From NCBI GenBank assembly GCA_963770635.1, contig CAVYQI010000004.1:558001-622000 (forward strand): a DNA stretch of 64,000 nucleotides, written 5' to 3'. The position numbers were made by a program, and so were the translations under genes. Shown here piece by piece: positions 27,113-36,039 of this stretch (position 1 is the first letter of the stretch; every line of letters starts with the position of its first letter). The DNA comes from DASZIT01 sp963770635 (GTDB lineage Bacteria > Actinomycetota > Acidimicrobiia > Acidimicrobiales > RAAP-2). The notes under the pieces are model-generated. The model was not told the origin of the DNA. It worked only from the letters and a program-made list of their open reading frames with translations, and did no database searches.

Positions 27113-28279
27113 TCAAATTTGCGGACTCGGTGCGGACTGGGTGGGGACCGCGGTGCGGTCGCCGCGACCGGCGGGGAAGACACCGGGCCGCGCTCCAACG
27201 CTAACGGGGGTCCCTGCCGGGGCGCCAACCGCGGGGCGGTCTGCGATCACACCCGATGGCCGGTCCGGGGCCCCCAACCCCGGGACGGTGAAGGCCGTCC
27301 AAGGTGGGGCCAGGGCGATCACGTCGTTGGGGTTTACGTCGATTTCGGGCACCGGGCCGTTGTCCCGCCAGGCATGCCACAGGTACCCGGCGAGAGGCGA
27401 GAGCACGACCAACGCGGTGATCGCCCAACCCCACCATGGCAGAGACACCGCCTGGCGAACCACCAGTGGCCCGTCGGCCGACACCGGACCCGAGAGGAGG
27501 GCCCGACCGGTGGATGCGATATGGGTGACGCTCGGCCCACTGGCGACATGGGAGGAGATGGGGAGGATCCCCGTGTTCACTACCGCCACCCGTGCCCAGC
27601 CCGGGTGGCCGGGGTCGGCCGTCGAGGAGATCACCGAGGCTCTCACCAGTGGATGAAGCATCCAGATCGGGAGAACCACCAGGATCGTCGTCCAGCCCAG
27701 GTCCCAAGCTCTCCGTGACCGCGCCGCCACCCATGGGCGTGCCAATACCCATGCCATCACCCCGACGGCCAGGAGGGGAAGGGCCTTGAAGACCCACCCC
27801 AGTCCCCAAACGCTGAAAGCTGCCCGGCCCACGATGTCCGAGCGGGTGATCAGCCAGGGATCGTGCTGGGGATTTCCCACCCCGCGGGTCTGGATCATCC
27901 CGTTGGTGAATATGTGCGAGATCTCGTGGGTGTATGTCTCGGCCCGAGTGTTCGGAGGGTAGAAGGTGATGAGCTCGCCAACGTGCACCGGACCCACCAA
28001 CGGCCGGTCAGCCACCAGCGATCCCACGCACACCGTCGGGCACATCGACGGAGTCTCCATCACCACGAGCTTTCCGCCGGTGATGTCCCATCCCAGCACC
28101 CCCGCCACCGCCAGCACCACCGCGGCAATGGCCAGGAGCGAGAGGGCCCCTCCACCGACGTGCCGGCGCCCACCTTTGGTCACCTCCGTCGCATTTCGCT
28201 CCCGATGCGCAGACCCGCGCATCGGCTCGCTCCACTCCGGGACGGCGTAGGGTGCGGGCGGCACCACGATCGTCGTCAT
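27113..28279 (-). CDS. S26B signal peptidase (SipW-like) with multi-helix C-terminal region
   Basis: 388 residues from ATG 28279, overlapping the LamG stop by 4 bp (ATGA). After a cytosolic N-terminus and a membrane anchor (LSLLAIAAVVLAVAGVLGW), the peptidase domain has METPSMCPT (catalytic Ser), GELITFYPP and YTHEISHIF (His in the Sec11/SipW position), then RSDIVGRAAF. Two or three further membrane segments follow, with an extracellular region between the last ones and a Pro-rich tail. By position it should process the leaders of the LamG protein and the TasA-like protein of the same operon. Confidence 0.8.
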   Translation of the reverse strand: MTTIVVPPAPYAVPEWSEPMRGSAHRERNATEVTKGGRRHVGGGALSLLAIAAVVLAVAGVLGWDITGGKLVVMETPSMCPTVCVGSLVADRPLVGPVHVGELITFYPPNTRAETYTHEISHIFTNGMIQTRGVGNPQHDPWLITRSDIVGRAAFSVWGLGWVFKALPLLAVGVMAWVLARPWVAARSRRAWDLGWTTILVVLPIWMLHPLVRASVISSTADPGHPGWARVAVVNTGILPISSHVASGPSVTHIASTGRALLSGPVSADGPLVVRQAVSLPWWGWAITALVVLSPLAGYLWHAWRDNGPVPEIDVNPNDVIALAPPWTAFTVPGLGAPDRPSGVIADRPAVGAPAGTPVSVGARPGVFPAGRGDRTAVPTQSAPSPQI

Positions 28280-30425
28280 GGCCGTGCCCGCGTCATAGCA
28301 TGACCGACGCGGTCGGAGTAGACGATCTGGGCAGACCAGAGTGTCGAAGTCTTGGTCGTAGCGAAGGAGATGTTCGGGGAGCAGGTGAAGTCCCTTGATC
28401 GCGGTACCTGAAGCCGAGCTCAACTCCATGGTGACCTTGATCGCCACGGTCGTGCCCGAAATCGGCGCGGTGACCGTGGCACCGAGGCCGGTGATCAGGT
28501 TGGCAGCGGTCGGGGATGCACAGGTACCTGCCGCCGCCGGATAGATGCAGGTGTTGGTGGACCCCACCGTCTGCTGTACCGTGACCTCACTGGTACCGCA
28601 GACGTTGGACAACGAATCGCCGAGAGGCCAGTACGAGGTAGGCGCGAGCGCGCTCATGTCCGAGACGAGGTCGGCCTCGGAAGAGTCGGAGTACAGGTTG
28701 GAGATGGTCGACGACGAGAGTTGTGTCGGGACGATCGCGACGTGGGCCAACGATCCGGACAGATAGCTACTGGTCGGAGGATCAGTGAACGAGCCTCCTC
28801 GTAGCCCCAGCCGAGGTGCCAGTAACCGGTGTAGCTCTGCGCCGTGGTCACCGAGGCGTTGAAGCCGACCCGGGTGCCGTCCACCCACAGCTGTTGGCCC
28901 GATGAGCCGATCTCCGCCACCACCATGTGCCAGCTGCCGTCGTTGTACGCCGAAGCCGAAGTGAGCTCTTGGACGGAGCCGTTGTAGATGCCCCATACCA
29001 GCTTGCCGGCGTTGTCGAGCCAGAGGAGTCGATCCCAGTTAGCAAGGTGTTGCGTTCGTCTGGGATGAAGTGAAGCCGATAATCGGTGCCGCCCGAAGTA
29101 CCCGTCGCCTTGAACCAGGCGACGACCGAGAACCCCTCGGGGTTCGAGTAGGAATTGGCGGTCTGCACGTAGCCCGAAGAGCCGTTGAGGGAGATGGCGT
29201 TGCCGCCGAGCGTGGTGGGACCGGCAGCCCCGAGGGTGACCCCGCCCTGCGCCGAACCCGTGTTGCCGTTGCCGGAGGCATCGGCGAGCGTCGTCGAAGC
29301 CGTCGCTCCGGGGACCGAGCCCAGATAGGGGACCGAACCTGAGTCGCTCAGCCCCCAGCTGTCGACCGGGTTGAAGGCGTTGACGGCAGAGGTATAGGTG
29401 GTCAGTGAGCTGCGATCGCCGTAGAGGGTGGATATCTGCGATCCGCTCAGCTGCGACGGGATCACCGCGACTTGCGCCATCGAGCCGTTGAAGTAGTAGT
29501 TCCCAGGGATATCGTTCCAGCCCGCCAGCGAGGCGTAGCCCAGGCTCCACCATCCGGTGAAACTCTGGGCTGCCGTATTGGTCGTCGTTCCGGTGCCCAC
29601 CGATGCGCCGTTCACGTAGAGCAGCTGCCCGGCGCTCCCGACCGTCGCGGCGGCGAACTCCCACGATCCGCCGTCCACGGTCGACGAGCTGGTGACCTGG
29701 TCGAGCCCCCCGTTGTAAAGACCCCAGACCAGCTTCCCGCTCGAGTCCACCCATAGCTGGCGGTCGTGAGTTGCCGGCGTCGAGGTGACCGGGTTCGCCT
29801 GGCTCCCGAACCCAAGGAGGGCACCGGAGGGAGACGTCGTCTTGAACCACATGAGCACGGTGAAGGTCTCCGGATTGACGTAGGAGGTGGTCGTCTCCGC
29901 CCATCCGGTCGAGCCGTCGGTGGTGATCCCCTGGCCTCCAGTCATCGGCCCCGCCGCCTGATAGGTGACTCCGTTGAACACCAGCGCGGTATTGGATCCC
30001 GAGCCGCTCCACTGGACATTGGTACCGGCGTCGGCGAGCTGGGCCACCCCGCAGGTGGGCGAGGTCACCGTCGCCGTCGAGGCGTTCGCGTTTCCGGCCG
30101 ACGTCAAGGTGGTCGTTGCGTTTGACGAAGCGGAGCTGGACAGCGACCCAAGCGGGGAGCGGGGATCCGGTCGGGCAGGCGGTGGAGTTGCTGTTCACGG
30201 AGCCGCCTGCGCCGGTACCCGTCGAGTAGCAGTTGATGCGAGCCCGTCGTCCCCTCCAGTTGCATCGTCGCCGAGGAGAATGTGGTCGAGTTGCCGGTCA
30301 GGTGCGCCCCGAATCCCGCCGCCACCGCCGCGGTGCCCAGAACCAGGAGCGAGGCTCCGACCATTCCCATGGTCCAGAGGGCCTTGTGCACGCAACGTCG
30401 AAATGCGAATCGAACTCACGCGCAT
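28276..30425 (-). pseudogene. Secreted two-LamG-domain protein with SipW-type leader, six frameshifts
   Basis: The best start is ATG 30425, with GAGAGG upstream; the leader (ALWTMGMVGASLLVLGTAAV then HLTGNSTTFSSATMQLEG) is of the same type as the downstream-operon secreted proteins. Two concanavalin-like LamG repeats follow: GSTGWAETTTSYVNPETFTV...KLVWGLYNG and GSSGYVQTANSYSNPEGFSV...KLVWGIYNG. A C-terminal Cys-containing domain ends at 28276. Frame changes are needed near 30395, 30245, 30155, 29040, 28790 and 28393, each one base. If repaired it would be a secreted glycan- or protein-binding protein of about 710 residues. Confidence 0.75.
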
Positions 30426-30524
30426 GGCCCTGGTCCTCTCCGAGCTCGCCGAGGTCGGCTGCGCCCGGGCCCGGAGGGCCACGGGCGCAGCTGGCCTCGT
30501 GGTGTATTGGCGGATGCTCCGGGA

Positions 30525-31235
30525 TTACTGGCTGATGCTCCACGTGAAGGGCACCGTCGCAGTGAGCCCCTGGTCGGCGTTGGTGGCACCTGCATCGAGC
30601 TGGACGGTCACCACGTAGGTGGCCGACGCCCCCGCAGCCAGCGCCGACATCGGCGTGGTATTGAACGTTGCAGCCGTCGCCAGCGTGGTGAGGTTGTAGG
30701 TGTTCGAAAGCGTTGGGCAAGCAAGCGCCTGGGTCGGATAGACGCACTTGTCGGTGGCACCGGTCGTGGTGTTGGCGATGGTGACGTCAACCTTGCCGCA
30801 GAAGGCATTGCCGGCCAGGTCGGCACCGACGTAGGCGTTCGCATCGGATGCCGCAGCAACCGTGCAGCCGCCGACCGCCAGGGTCGCCACCGAAGCGGCA
30901 TGGTTCCCGGCATTGGTCAGGGTGATCGTGCTGGTCAGAGCCGTGGCCCCGGGGACCTGGTCGAGGGTCCCGGTCAGCACGTTGATGCCGCAGCTCACAT
31001 TCGAGTTGGCGGCGGCGACCGAACCGCCGGCACCGGTGCCGGTCGAGTAGCAGGTGGTCACGCCGTTGCCTTCCTCGAGCTGGATGGTGGCTGACGAGAA
31101 ATTGCTGGTCGAGTTCACGATGGTGGCGCTGAAGGCGCCGAGCGTGAACGCCGCGGTCGTCGCCAGGGCAACCACCGCGGCGATGGACACTAGCAATCCC
31201 CGCTTGTTACTCCTGATATGACTGACGATCTTCAT
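30525..31235 (-). CDS. Secreted TasA/camelysin-like protein with SipW-type leader
   Basis: 236 residues from ATG 31235, with GGGAAG upstream. The leader is basic (SHIRSNKRG) then hydrophobic (LLVSIAAVVALATTAAFTLG) and ends with AFSATIVNSTSNFSSATIQLE, the SipW-dependent pattern. The mature protein has regularly spaced cysteines (TTCYSTGTG; VSCGINV; GGCTVAA; DKCVYP; ACPTLS) in Thr/Ala-rich beta sequence. First gene of the second cluster, followed by the LamG gene and signal peptidase. Probable extracellular structural subunit. Confidence 0.75.
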   Translation of the reverse strand: MKIVSHIRSNKRGLLVSIAAVVALATTAAFTLGAFSATIVNSTSNFSSATIQLEEGNGVTTCYSTGTGAGGSVAAANSNVSCGINVLTGTLDQVPGATALTSTITLTNAGNHAASVATLAVGGCTVAAASDANAYVGADLAGNAFCGKVDVTIANTTTGATDKCVYPTQALACPTLSNTYNLTTLATAATFNTTPMSALAAGASATYVVTVQLDAGATNADQGLTATVPFTWSISQ

Positions 31236-31654
31236 GGCACTTCCCTTTCATTGACGAGCCATCGAACGATTCTTCGCTCCATTGCCTTCGTCGCAGCGAG
31301 AAGGGGCCATGAGTCATTTGCCGAAAAATGTGACAATAGTCCCACTCTTTGCGCAAAATGACGCTGTGCGTGGTATTTGGCATGGTTCTTTTGACCACGA
31401 GTTCCGGAGCGGGATGCTTCGTACGTGCATGCGGGGGCCGTTTTATAGGCGTGATTGGGAGCCCGTAGATAGCCCCGCCCGGGTGGTGGTGGCGTGGCCG
31501 CTCGTTGTCAGGTCGGGGAACGAATCCGGCCCGACTTGACCAAGGATTGACAAATCCGAGCCTTATATCCGTATCCGGGCTGGCCATAAAACCTCGAGAG
31601 CTGCCTCGAAACGGGCGATAATCTGTCGTTGTTACGTCGAAAGGGAGGGTGTGA
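31236..31654. promoter_or_regulatory. Divergent intergenic region, relatively AT-rich
   Basis: About 420 bp without a convincing gene between the TasA-like gene (minus) and the GlcD-like gene (plus). It is less GC-rich than its surroundings and holds a perfect 10-bp palindrome TTTGCGCAAA at 31348-31357. A TTGACA-like element at 31547-31552 is followed by AT-rich sequence but has no convincing -10. It probably contains both promoters. Confidence 0.5.
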
Positions 31655-33112
31655 ATGCCGCGATCGTCATCGGCACGGGCGGTCATGGCCACCACCCCAT
31701 CGGCCGGATCCGAGACCACCGTCGAGGATCGACTGATTGAGATCGTCGGTGTCGCCAATGTCGATATCGGGATCGGCGTAAACGAGGACGACACCCACGA
31801 CGAGGCACTCACGGCTACGCCCGTCCGGCCCCTGGCCGTGGTGCGCCCAGGGTCGACCGCTGAGGTGGTGGCCATCGTAAAGCTGGCCAGGTCCCGAGGA
31901 GTACCGCTCACACCGAGGGGTTCAGGGACCGGGCTGTCCGGTGGGTGCACCCCGGTGGAAGGCGGGCTGGTGGTGTCGTTCGAGCGGATGAACCGCATCC
32001 TCGAGATCGACACCGACAACCACGTGGCGCTGGTCGAGCCAGGGGTGACGCTGGCCGATCTGGACGCCGCCCTTCTCCCCCACCATTTGCTGTACCCGGT
32101 GTTCCCGGGTGAGCAGTCGGCCAGCCTGGGCGGCAACATCGCCACCAACGCCGGGGGGATGCGGGCGGTGAAATACGGGGTGACCCGCCACCACGTCCTG
32201 GGCATCCAGGCCGTGCTGGGCACCGGCGAGGTCATCAACGCCGGCGGCAAGTTCGTGAAGTCGACCAGTGGCTACGACCTCACCCAATTGATCATCGGAT
32301 CGGAGGGCACCTTGGCCCTGGTGACCCGGGCGACCCTCAGGCTGCACCCCCGACCTGGGCACCAGGCCACGCTGCTGGCTCCCTTTGCCACCCTCCACGG
32401 GATCGCCGCGTCGGTGCCGCCCATCGTGGCCAGCGGCGTTGGTCCGCTGATGGTGGAGTACATCGACCTGGTGTCGATGGCCGGGATCACCGCCAATGCC
32501 GGCATCGACCTCGGAATCCCCGACGATATCCGCAATGAATCCCTGGCCTACCTGGTGATCGTCCTCGAAGACCATCATGCCGACCGGCTCGACGAAGACA
32601 CCCAGACACTGGCCGAGCAGCTCGCCGCCCTGGGTGCGCTTGATGTCTATGTGCTTCCGCCCCAGGCGGGCACCCAGATGATCGAGGCTCGAGAACGGGC
32701 CTTCTGGGCGGCTAAGGCCGCCGGCGCCGACGACATTGTGGACGTGGTCGTGCCGCGCGCCTCGATCCCGGGCTACCTGGACTCAGTCAACGAGCTGTCG
32801 ACCCGGACATCGTCTCTGGTGGTGGGGTGCGGCCATGCCGGAGACGGCAATGTCCACCTTTCCGTGTGGCAGTCGGACCCAGACATCCGCCGTGAGCTCT
32901 TGCACGCCATCGTCGCCGCGGGTGTGTCCTTGGGCGGCGCCGTGTCCGGCGAGCACGGCATCGGTACCGAGAAGCGGGTCTACCTGGCCGAGCTCGAGGA
33001 CCCGGGCAAACTCGCCCTCATGGGCCGGATCAAGGCGGTATTCGACCCCGACGGCATTCTCAATCCGGGCACCATCTTCGAACCGGCACCGGCGACTGGA
33101 GAACGGCAATGA
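31655..33112 (+). CDS. FAD-linked 2-hydroxyacid oxidase (GlcD/D-lactate dehydrogenase family)
   Basis: 485 residues from ATG 31655, with AAGGGAGGG upstream. The FAD-binding PCMH domain has LTPRGSGTGLSGGC and PGEQSASLGGNIATNAGGMRA, and the C-terminal oxidase cap has GCGHAGDGNVH and GAVSGEHGIGTEK with the active-site His residues. It would oxidise a D-2-hydroxyacid to the 2-oxoacid. The next gene, overlapping by 4 bp, encodes a 2-oxoacid decarboxylase-like enzyme, giving a two-step path. The 2-hydroxyacid could be mandelate-like, glycolate-like or a long-chain 2-hydroxyacid; the sequence does not say. Confidence 0.88.
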   Translation: MPRSSSARAVMATTPSAGSETTVEDRLIEIVGVANVDIGIGVNEDDTHDEALTATPVRPLAVVRPGSTAEVVAIVKLARSRGVPLTPRGSGTGLSGGCTPVEGGLVVSFERMNRILEIDTDNHVALVEPGVTLADLDAALLPHHLLYPVFPGEQSASLGGNIATNAGGMRAVKYGVTRHHVLGIQAVLGTGEVINAGGKFVKSTSGYDLTQLIIGSEGTLALVTRATLRLHPRPGHQATLLAPFATLHGIAASVPPIVASGVGPLMVEYIDLVSMAGITANAGIDLGIPDDIRNESLAYLVIVLEDHHADRLDEDTQTLAEQLAALGALDVYVLPPQAGTQMIEARERAFWAAKAAGADDIVDVVVPRASIPGYLDSVNELSTRTSSLVVGCGHAGDGNVHLSVWQSDPDIRRELLHAIVAAGVSLGGAVSGEHGIGTEKRVYLAELEDPGKLALMGRIKAVFDPDGILNPGTIFEPAPATGERQ

Positions 33113-34687
33113 ACGGAGCCCAGGCGCTGATTCGCACCCTCGTCAACCAGGGCGTCGACACCTGCTTCATGAACCCCGGCACCTCGGAGATGCACTTCGT
33201 CGCCGCCCTCGACGACGTTCCCGCCATGCGCAGCGTGCTGGCCCTGTTCGAGGGGGTGGCCACTGGTGCCGCCGACGGGTATGCACGGATGACCGGGCGG
33301 CCCGCAGCCACCCTCCTCCACCTCGGTCCGGGACTCGGCAACGGTTTGGCCAACCTGCACAATGCTCGCCGGGCCAACAGTCCGGTGGTGAACATCGTGG
33401 GCGACCATGCCACCTACCACCGGAGGTATGACGCCCAGCTTCAATCCGACATCGAGACGGTGGCCCGGAACGTGTCGTCGTTCGTGCGCACATCGGAGTC
33501 CACGGCCCGGCTGGGCGACGACGCCCTCGACGCGCTGGCCGCGGCCATCGGACCCCCCGGAACGGTTGCCACCCTCATCCTGCCGGCCGACGTGTCGTGG
33601 TCGGAGGGCGGCAAGGTGGTCAGCCCGTCCCAATCGGCGACGGATCAACCCGGCATTCCCCAGGGTGCCGCGCCGGTGGAGGACGCCCTCGAGGCGATTG
33701 CCACTGCGCTGCGGTCAGGAGAGCCGTCGGCCATCCTGATTGGTGGTCGGGCCTGCTCGGGGAAACCATTGGACACCGTGGCGGACATCTCCGCCGCCAC
33801 CGGAGCCAAATTGCTGGCCGAGACGTTCCCGGCCCGACTCGAACGGGGCGCCGGACGGCCACCGGTGGAGCGATTGGCCTACCTGGCCGAGTTCACCGCC
33901 ATGCAACTCGCAGGTATCCGACACCTGGTCCTGGTGGATGCCAAGCCGCCCGTCTCCTTCTTTGCCTACCCCGACAAGCCCAGTGACCTGGTCCCCGAAG
34001 GCTGCACGGTTCATGTTGCCGCCGGGCCGACCGACGATGTCGGTGCGGCGGTAGACGCGCTCGCGGCGCTCCTCGACGTCGCCGACGGGAGTGGGGCCCG
34101 CCAGGCGGCCCAGACGCCCGTTCGTCCCACCGGTCCGCTCACCGCCACCCGCGTGTGCGATGCACTCGGAGCCCTCCTCCCCGAAGGGGCCATCGTGTCC
34201 GACGAGGGGAACACCTCAGGCCTGTTCGCCCCCGGCGCCACCGCCGGGGCCCCTCCCCACGACTGGCTCTGCCTGACCGGTGGCGCCATCGGCCAGGGTC
34301 TGCCGGTGGCGGTCGGGGCCGCAGTCGCTTCACCGGGACGGCGGGTGGTGGCCCTGGAAGCCGACGGAAGTGCCATGTACACCCTGCAGGCGTGGTGGAC
34401 CATGGCCCGGGAGAGCCTCGACGTAACCACCGTGCTCCTGAACAACCACTCCTACGCGGTCCTGAACATGGAGTTGGACCGGGTCGGCGCAGAAGCCCCC
34501 GGGCCCCGGGCCCGTGACATGCTCGACCTCGGGCGACCGGACATCGACTTCGTTCAACTGGCCACCGGCATGGGCCTTTACGCCGCCCGCGCCGAGACCG
34601 CCGAGGGAATTCAGCGACCAGTTGGCCAAAGCCCTGGCCACTCCGGGGCCGAGCGTCATCGAGGCAATCATTCCGTCTCTGCTCTGA
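33109..34687 (+). CDS. ThDP-dependent acetolactate synthase/benzoylformate decarboxylase-like enzyme, one frameshift
   Basis: A three-domain ThDP enzyme of about 525 residues. E48 in ALFEGVATGAADGYAR is the cofactor-activating Glu, the ThDP/Mg motif is EADGSAMYT...LLNNHSY, and the central domain carries AILIGGRACSGKP. The frame breaks near 34610; removing one base restores EEFSDQLAKALATPG and the family end at 34687. It starts inside the GlcD-like gene (ATGA overlap), so the two are expressed together. It probably decarboxylates the 2-oxoacid made by GlcD to an aldehyde. Carboligase activity cannot be excluded. Confidence 0.82.
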
Positions 34688-34699
34688 GTTGAATTCGAG

Positions 34700-35921
34700 T
34701 CAGCCCGCCGGGCTCACCTCGAATCGACGAAGCTCGCGTCGGGCGATGGTCATCTTGTGCACCTCGTCGGGACCGTCGGCAATCCGAAGGGTACGGGCCG
34801 CCGAGAACATCCTCGCCAGGGGGAAGTCCTGGGAAACCCCGGCTCCGCCGTGCACCTGGATCGCCCGATCGATCACCTGGCAAGCCACCCGGGGGGCGAT
34901 GACCTTGATGGCGGAGATCTCGACCCGTGCCCCCTTGTTTCCCACGGTGTCCATCAACCACGCGGTCTTGAGCACAAGTAGACGGGCCTGCTCAATCTCG
35001 ATTCGTGACTCGGCGATCATGTCGCCGACGACTCCCTGCTCGGCCAGTCGCTTGCCGAACGCCTGCCGGGATTGTGCCCGCTGGCACAGGAGATCGAACG
35101 CCCGTTCGGCCATGCCAATGGCTCGCATGCAGTGGTGAATCCGGCCAGGTCCGAGCCGGGCCTGGGCCAGCGCGAAGCCGCTGCCCTCCTCGCCGAGCAG
35201 GTTGGTGATCGGGACCCTCACGTTTTCGAACAGGACCTCGGCATCGCCCCCGCCTTCCTCGTAGCCGAACACCGACAGGGGTCTGACCACTGTGACGCCA
35301 GAAGCATCGAGGGGAACCAGGATCATGCTCTGGCGGTGATACGGGTCGGCGTTTGGGTCGGTGACTCCCATGACGATGCACAGCCTGCAGCGATCGCTCA
35401 TTGCTCCGGTGGTCCACCACTTGCGGCCGTTGATGACGTACTCGTTGCCGTCACGCTCGATGCGGGTGCGGATGTTGGTGGCGTCCGAGCTCGCCACGTC
35501 GGGCTCGGTCATACCAAAACAAGATCGGATCTCCCCGGCGAGGAGAGGAACCAGCCACTGGTCCTGCTGCAATGGGGTTCCGGAATTCGGCCAGCAGCTC
35601 CATGTTGCCGGTGTCGGGGGCGGAGCAGTTGAGCGCCTCCGGGGCGAGGGAGGGACTGCGACCGGTGACTTCGGCCAGTGGCGCGTACTCGAGATTGGTC
35701 AGCCCTGCACCCCATTTCCCGTTGGGCAGGAAGAGGTTCCACAACCCCTGACTGCGTGCCTCGGCTTTCAATTCTTCGATTACCGGCGCGTGGAAATAGG
35801 GTCGGCTGGACGCGGCGACCTGCTCCGCGTATACCGGCTCCGCCGGATAGACGCGCTCATCCATGAAGTCCAGCAACTGCCGGCGCAGTTCTTCCACCTT
35901 GGGCGAGAATGCGAAGTCCAT
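34700..35921 (-). CDS. Acyl-CoA dehydrogenase (ACAD10/11- or FadE-like), one frameshift
   Basis: About 405 residues from ATG 35921; a single-base break near 35575 separates two open halves. N-terminal half: MDFAFSPKVEELRRQLLDFM and GLWNLFLPNGKWGAGLTNLE. C-terminal half: CFGMTEPDVASSDATN (flavin/substrate region), NGRKWWTTGAM, RAIQVHGGAGVSQDFPLARMF and ADGPDEVHKMTIARREL. GMTEPDVASSDATN and RTLRIADGPDEVH are typical of the ACAD11-like subgroup acting on long or branched acyl-CoA. It converges with the ThDP-enzyme gene and lies downstream of a tandem repeat. Confidence 0.85.
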
Positions 35922-35934
35922 GTCTGCTCTCTCT

Positions 35935-36030
35935 GCCTCGCCGGTCTAGCCGAGGAAGCCGCGTTTGCCTCGCCGGTCTAGCCGAGGAAGCCGCGTTTGC
36001 CTCGCCGGTCTAGCCGAGGAAGCCGCGTTC
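35935..36030. repeat. Three perfect tandem copies of a 32-bp unit
   Basis: Copies start at 35935, 35967 and 35999 (the last differs only in its final base). Each unit contains GCCTCGCCGGTCTAGCCGAG and so has the inverted arms CCTCG/CGAGG, able to form a hairpin. The array fills the gap between the hybrid-kinase stop (36040) and the acyl-CoA dehydrogenase start (35921). There are no spacers, so it is not a CRISPR array. Confidence 0.85.
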
Positions 36031-36039
36031 GGTCCAGTC

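Noticed and set aside
31282..31539. 85-codon plus-strand frame in the TasA/GlcD gap
   Set aside because: No ribosome-binding site, no domain, and it spans the region expected to hold divergent promoters.
31547..31575. Sigma-70 promoter with TTGACA box
   Set aside because: No -10 hexamer at acceptable spacing could be identified, so no promoter is claimed.
35935..36030. CRISPR array
   Set aside because: Three units abut without spacers and there are no cas genes in the window.
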